A DNA stretch of 17,267 nt. Source: Chloroflexota bacterium. GTDB taxonomy: Bacteria; Chloroflexota; Limnocylindria; Limnocylindrales; CSP1-4. A program made the translations under genes and the position numbers. Location of the stretch: NCBI GenBank assembly GCA_027346765.1, contig DAIERN010000007.1, positions 1 through 17,267 of the forward strand. The letters run 5' to 3'. The number at the start of each line of letters is the position of its first letter. The first letter of the stretch is position 1. The notes beneath the pieces are model-generated. The model did not search any database and was not told where the DNA came from. It was given only the letters and a program-made list of their open reading frames with translations. Shown here one piece after another: positions 14,258-17,267 of this stretch.

Positions 14258-14274
14258 ACAATCACCCTCAGTGG

Positions 14275-14287
14275 TAGGCTTTTAGGC
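14275..14287 (+). promoter_or_regulatory. Probable leaderless promoter -10 box (TAGGCT)
   Basis: TAGGCT at 14275-14280 lies seven bases before ATG 14288 in the 30-base gap after the proline-rich gene, with no Shine-Dalgarno sequence. It would start transcription at the Fe-S carrier gene. Confidence 0.5.
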
Positions 14288-14701
14288 ATGCTGAACACGG
14301 AACCCCAGGCCAACCCGCAAGCCCCAATGACCTCAGAGCCGCTCGTCGTGCTCAGTGACGCGGCCGCCGGCAAGCTGCAAGAGCTCGTCACCGCCGAGCA
14401 GAACCCAAACATGGGCCTGCGCGTGTACGTCTACTCGGGCGGCTGCTCGGGGTACCGCTACGGCATGATGCTCGAGGACCAGCCCAGCAGCGAAGACGTT
14501 ACCGTCGAGAGCCGCGGCATCAAGGTCTACGTAGATCGCAACAGCACGCAGTACCTGAGCGGGTCGGAGATCGACTATCTCGACACCCTCATGGGCGCAG
14601 GCTTCACTGTCAACAACCCCAACGCCGTATCGGCGTGTGGCTGCGGCAGCTCGTTCCGCACCGCAGATTCAGAGGGTGCACCGGGCGCCTGCCACCACTG
14701 A
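14288..14701 (+). CDS. A-type iron-sulfur cluster carrier (HesB/IscA/ErpA family)
   Basis: Cytosolic A-type carrier that delivers Fe-S clusters to apoproteins, 137 residues. The domain spans about 19-124: LVVLSDAAAGKLQELV, VYVYSGGCSGYRYGMMLED with Cys53, IKVYVDRNSTQYLSGSEIDY, and NPNAVSACGCGSSF with Cys117 and Cys119. These three cysteines are the full ligand set. It carries about 18 extra N-terminal residues and a short tail (TADSEGAPGACHH) with another Cys and two His, beyond the usual length of about 110. No isc or suf genes are nearby. It has its own likely promoter and is followed by a terminator, so it appears to be a single-gene unit. ErpA is the closest named type, but naming an exact orthologue is not justified. 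Confidence 0.92.
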   Translation: MLNTEPQANPQAPMTSEPLVVLSDAAAGKLQELVTAEQNPNMGLRVYVYSGGCSGYRYGMMLEDQPSSEDVTVESRGIKVYVDRNSTQYLSGSEIDYLDTLMGAGFTVNNPNAVSACGCGSSFRTADSEGAPGACHH

Positions 14702-14723
14702 TCTCCCGCGACAGCAACACCTG

Positions 14724-14755
14724 ACGGCGAGCCGCGAGGCTCGCCGTTTTGATTT
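14724..14755 (+). terminator. Rho-independent terminator after the Fe-S carrier gene
   Basis: A perfect 9-bp stem (ACGGCGAGC at 14724-14732 with GCTCGCCGT at 14739-14747) encloses a six-base loop and runs into TTTTGATTT. It lies 23 bases after the Fe-S carrier stop and just before the next start at 14765. Confidence 0.8.
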
Positions 14756-14764
14756 ACTGGTCGC

Positions 14765-15349
14765 ATGGCCAACAAGGTTCGCAGCGACGCGGAGATGAAC
14801 TCCGTCCGGATCGGGCCGCCCGAGGTGCTGAACGCGCAGATCTACCTCGCGCCATACGACCCGGAGTGGCCGCAGTGGTACGCCCGCGAGGAGGCGCGCA
14901 TTCGCGCGGCGTTGGGCGAGCGCGTCCTTCTTCTCGAGCACGTTGGCTCAACGTCCATCCCAGGCCTCTCGGCCAAGCCGCGCATCGACATCATCCTCGC
15001 CGTCGCCGACTCTGCCGACGAGGCCAGCTACGTCCCGGCGATGGAGGCCGCCGGCTACGTGCTGCGCATCCGCGAGCCCGAGTGGCACGAACACCGCGTG
15101 TTCAAGGGGCCCGACGTCAATGTCAACCTGCACGTGCTCTCCGTGGGCTCGCCGGAGATCCAGCGGATGCTGGGCTTTCGCGATCACCTGCGCACGAACA
15201 CGGCCGACCGAACCGCATACGAAAAGCGCAAGCAGGAGCTGGCCAGGCAGACCTGGAAGTACACGCAGCACTACGCTGACGCCAAGTCGGAAGTCGTCGA
15301 AGCGATCCTCGCCGGCGCGGGCATCAGCGCGGATTGCGTCATCCACTGA
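14765..15349 (+). CDS. GrpB family protein (nucleotidyltransferase fold)
   Basis: A 194-residue member of the GrpB/UPF0157 family, which has a nucleotidyltransferase-like fold but no established reaction in most bacteria. The signature is clear: YLAPYDPEWPQWYAREEARI at 27-46, then EHVGSTSIPGLSAKPRIDII at 58-77, where the GS motif and Asp75 match the metal-binding pattern of the fold. The segment WHEHRVFKG then VNLHVLSVGSPE, and RDHLRTNTADRTAYEKRKQE further on, are also family-typical. Some relatives are fused to dephospho-CoA kinase, but here the domain stands alone. The 24 residues before the domain are slightly longer than usual. The start lies 10 bases after the terminator; no convincing ribosome binding site is seen. 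Its stop overlaps the next gene by TGATG. Confidence 0.88.
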   Translation: MANKVRSDAEMNSVRIGPPEVLNAQIYLAPYDPEWPQWYAREEARIRAALGERVLLLEHVGSTSIPGLSAKPRIDIILAVADSADEASYVPAMEAAGYVLRIREPEWHEHRVFKGPDVNVNLHVLSVGSPEIQRMLGFRDHLRTNTADRTAYEKRKQELARQTWKYTQHYADAKSEVVEAILAGAGISADCVIH

Positions 15350-15981
15350 TGAACGCGCCGGCGCAGCGCGACGCGCTGCTGAGACGAGCCATCGCCCTTT
15401 CGCTGCTGAGCATCGTGCTGGGCGCGGCCATGGGCTTGACCGGTGTTGTCGCCGCGTTGACGAGCGGCAGCCTGTCGCTGCTGGGCTTTGGGTTTGACGC
15501 GGTCGTCGATTCGGCTGCGTCCGTCGCGCTGGTGTGGCGCTTTGCCATCGAGGCGCGTCAGCCGCACCGCGCGGAACGCGTCGAGAAGATCGCTGAGGCC
15601 GTGCTGGGCGTGGTGCTCATCGTGGTCGCCATCTACCTGGGGTTCAGCGCCGCGCGGGCGCTGATCGACCACACTCACCCCGACGCGACGCCTATCGCGA
15701 TTGCGCTGCTCCTCATCTCGGTGGTGGCCCTCAGCCCGCTCGCGATCGCGAAGTACCGCGTCGCGACCGCGCTGCGCAGCCGCGCTCTCCGTGCCGACAG
15801 CATCCTGACCGGCATCGCCGCGTTGCTCGCCATCGTGAGCCTCGCCAGCCTTGGCCTGAGCACGGCGTTCGCGCTGACCTGGGCCGATGCCGTCGGTGCC
15901 GTGATCGTCGCCCTCGTGCTCGTCCGTGAAGGCGTGGCCTCGCTGATCTCGGTTCGGACCCACCTTCCGGTCTGGCGCTAG
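15349..15981 (+). CDS. Small CDF-like cation transporter membrane protein
   Basis: A 210-residue integral membrane protein with about six hydrophobic segments, resembling the membrane domain of cation diffusion facilitators. The start is taken at ATG 15349 (TGATG overlap) rather than an upstream TTG. The first acidic metal-site motif is present as DAVVD (Asp50, Asp54) in SLSLLGFGFDAVVDSAASVA. In TM5 the usual HxxxD pair is not seen: after RAD (Asp150) the corresponding positions read Leu153 and Ala157. WADAVGAVIVAL at 178-189 matches the last helix. The C-terminal cytoplasmic domain of typical CDF proteins is missing, and the protein ends soon after TM6. Small members of this kind are known, so this is probably a natural subgroup and not a truncation, but zinc or iron transport should not be assumed. 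Confidence 0.75.
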   Translation: MNAPAQRDALLRRAIALSLLSIVLGAAMGLTGVVAALTSGSLSLLGFGFDAVVDSAASVALVWRFAIEARQPHRAERVEKIAEAVLGVVLIVVAIYLGFSAARALIDHTHPDATPIAIALLLISVVALSPLAIAKYRVATALRSRALRADSILTGIAALLAIVSLASLGLSTAFALTWADAVGAVIVALVLVREGVASLISVRTHLPVWR

Positions 15982-15991
15982 CCACCGACCC

Positions 15992-16894
15992 ATGCGCAAA
16001 ACGGCGATCGTCGGCGTTGCCGCCATCGTTCTTCTGGCGGCCGGTGCGGTCGTTTACCTCAACGTCTTGCGCGGCAATGTCGCTCTTGCGCTGGTTCCCG
16101 ATCCGTGGACTTCCACGGCCTCCATCCACAGCGACCTGCTGAATCGCGACATGGCGATCGAGGTGTTCCGGCCGCCCGCCGACGAGAGCTGCAGCCTCCA
16201 GCCGGTGCTGTTTCTCTTCCATGGCTCGGGCTCAGACCAGCGCCAGTGGATGGAGGGTGACTTCGGCACGGGCGTCGGTATCGACGCCATTGCCCACCGC
16301 CTCATCGACAGAGGCCGCATCACTCTGGTGACCATCGTGTCGGCAATGATCGACAAGAGCTATGGGGTCGACTCACCGCCGTCCACGGACACCTGGACCC
16401 ATGGGCCCTACGAGAGCTACATCGTCGAAGAGCTCATTCCTGGGGTTGAGGCGCGTTACTCGGTTGGTGGCACTGCTGCCGAGCGGTCGGTCGGCGGGCT
16501 GTCGATGGGCGGTTTCGCGGCATTGAACGCGGCGCTGCGTCATCCGGACCTGTTCTCGAGCGTGGGTGCGCTCAGCCCGGCATTCTTCGTGTCGCCCCCG
16601 GCGGATCGCGCCTGGATCTACGCCGGCGGCGATGGCCGCCACGACCCCTTGAGCCTGGCCGACGAAGGGAGTGCCGATCACCAGAGAGTCTTCCTGGGAT
16701 ACGGCGATCGTGACTACAACTGGATTCGCGGCGCGACCTCGGAGCTAGCTAATCGGCTCACAGCCCGCGGCAATTCAGTGGAGCCGGTGGTTGTCAGCGG
16801 CAGCCACGACGTCGCCACCTGGCGACAGCTCGCCGAGCCCATGTTGCTCGATCTTTTCGCTCGTGACGGGTCCGCCGCTGGCTCTGGCTGCTAG
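15992..16894 (+). CDS. Membrane-anchored or secreted esterase (esterase D/antigen 85 fold)
   Basis: Alpha/beta-fold esterase of 300 residues. An N-terminal hydrophobic helix at about 5-24 (AIVGVAAIVLLAAGAVVYL) after MRK acts as signal or anchor; no lipobox is seen, so the catalytic domain should face outside. The fold contains LLNRDMAIEVFRPP at 49-62, the oxyanion loop LFLFHGSGSDQRQW at 73-86, the nucleophile elbow GGLSMGGFAAL with Ser171, the acid in GYGDRDYNW, and the histidine in SGSHDVATWRQL. YESYIVEELIPGVEARYSV before the nucleophile is typical of the putative esterase family (PF00756 type). Substrate is unknown; S-formylglutathione hydrolase is unlikely given the export signal. The gene lies 10 bases after the CDF-like gene and faces the next gene tail to tail. 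Confidence 0.88.
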   Translation: MRKTAIVGVAAIVLLAAGAVVYLNVLRGNVALALVPDPWTSTASIHSDLLNRDMAIEVFRPPADESCSLQPVLFLFHGSGSDQRQWMEGDFGTGVGIDAIAHRLIDRGRITLVTIVSAMIDKSYGVDSPPSTDTWTHGPYESYIVEELIPGVEARYSVGGTAAERSVGGLSMGGFAALNAALRHPDLFSSVGALSPAFFVSPPADRAWIYAGGDGRHDPLSLADEGSADHQRVFLGYGDRDYNWIRGATSELANRLTARGNSVEPVVVSGSHDVATWRQLAEPMLLDLFARDGSAAGSGC

Positions 16895-16921
16895 CTCCCG
16901 CTCCCGCCGCTAACCCACTGG

Positions 16922-17266
16922 CTACTCGCTGAAGCGCTCTTCCTTCCAGGGGTCGGCGTCGTTGTGGTAGCCGTAGCGCTCCCAGAAGCCGGGCCGGTCG
17001 GCGGGCACGAATTGCAGGCCGCGCACCCACTTGGCGCTCTTCCAGAAGTAGCGCTTGGGGACCACGAGTCGGAGCGGGTAGCCGTGGTCGGGCGTGAGCG
17101 GGGCACCGTCGGCCATGTCGGCCAGGATCACGTCGTCGTCATCGAGCACTGACAGCGGCAGGTTCGCGGTGTAGCCCTGCTCGGCGTGGACGACGACGAA
17201 GCGCGCCTCCGGCTTGAGCTTGGCGCGCTCGAGGATCGTCTGGATCGCGACGCCCTCGAAGTCCAT
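16922..17266 (-). CDS. Sulfite-oxidase-like molybdopterin oxidoreductase, C-terminal part
   Basis: The minus-strand frame is open to the right edge and ends at TAG 16924-16922, so only the last 114 or so residues are present; the Met at the edge is probably internal and not the start. The sequence matches the C-terminal half of the sulfite oxidase/YedY-like molybdopterin domain: [34 protein letters not shown], the [15 protein letters not shown] strand pair, and [14 protein letters not shown] with the GFWERYGYH and DPWKEERF ending. The residues GYPLRLVVP...WKSAKW form part of the cofactor pocket in the family. The Mo-binding cysteine would lie outside the window. The gene converges on the esterase with 27 bases between them and no clear shared terminator. 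Confidence 0.88.
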   Translation of the reverse strand: MDFEGVAIQTILERAKLKPEARFVVVHAEQGYTANLPLSVLDDDDVILADMADGAPLTPDHGYPLRLVVPKRYFWKSAKWVRGLQFVPADRPGFWERYGYHNDADPWKEERFSE

Positions 17267-17267
17267 A

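Noticed and set aside
14749..15279. Alternative 176-codon plus-strand frame over the GrpB gene
   Set aside because: It is Arg/Ala-rich without motifs, whereas the overlapping frame from 14765 carries the full GrpB signature.

Overview
This is a GC-rich bacterial window in which almost every gene lies on the plus strand. Genes are packed tightly: most junctions are ATGA, GTGA or TGATG overlaps, and the longest non-coding gap is about 130 bases. The high GC, a luciferase-like flavin/F420 oxidoreductase, many short catabolic genes and probable leaderless promoters (a TANNNT box 6-8 bases before the start codon) suggest an actinobacterium-like or Chloroflexota-like soil or groundwater bacterium. 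The exact phylum cannot be fixed from this sequence alone. No rRNA, tRNA, CRISPR array, insertion sequence or prophage was seen.

Layout: (1) Bases 2-199 hold the end of an open frame that looks chimeric: a radical-SAM CxxxCxxC segment running in frame into what looks like the C-terminus of a PhnC-type ATPase. (2) Bases 196-3444 form a coupled operon: two PhnE-type phosphonate permeases, a dGTPase-like HD hydrolase and a 5'(3')-deoxyribonucleotidase-like HAD phosphatase. (3) Bases 3475-7870 hold a catabolic cluster: luciferase-like monooxygenase or F420 oxidoreductase, flavin reductase, alpha/beta hydrolase, EthD-like protein, a non-canonical crotonase resembling ring-cleaving BamA/Oah enzymes, and a canonical enoyl-CoA hydratase. 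(4) Bases 8002-8577 hold an AbrB/MazE-type antitoxin and RelE/ParE-like toxin pair that splits the catabolic cluster. (5) Bases 8603-12299 hold a PaaG-like isomerase, an unknown 137-residue protein, a 3-hydroxyacyl-CoA dehydrogenase and a beta-ketoadipyl-CoA-type thiolase. (6) Bases 12299-14257 encode a 652-residue Pro/Ala-rich protein with one C-terminal membrane anchor. (7) Bases 14288-16894 hold an A-type Fe-S carrier, a terminator, a GrpB-family protein, a small CDF-like membrane protein and a membrane-anchored esterase. (8) The minus-strand end of a sulfite-oxidase-like molybdoenzyme runs off the right edge.

Taken together, regions 3 and 5 read as a pathway that oxygenates and opens a cyclic or carbonyl-bearing substrate and then degrades the acyl-CoA by PaaF/G/H/J-type beta-oxidation to acetyl-CoA and a second acyl-CoA. 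The substrate is not evident. The upstream operon pairs uptake of a phosphorus compound with deoxynucleotide breakdown.
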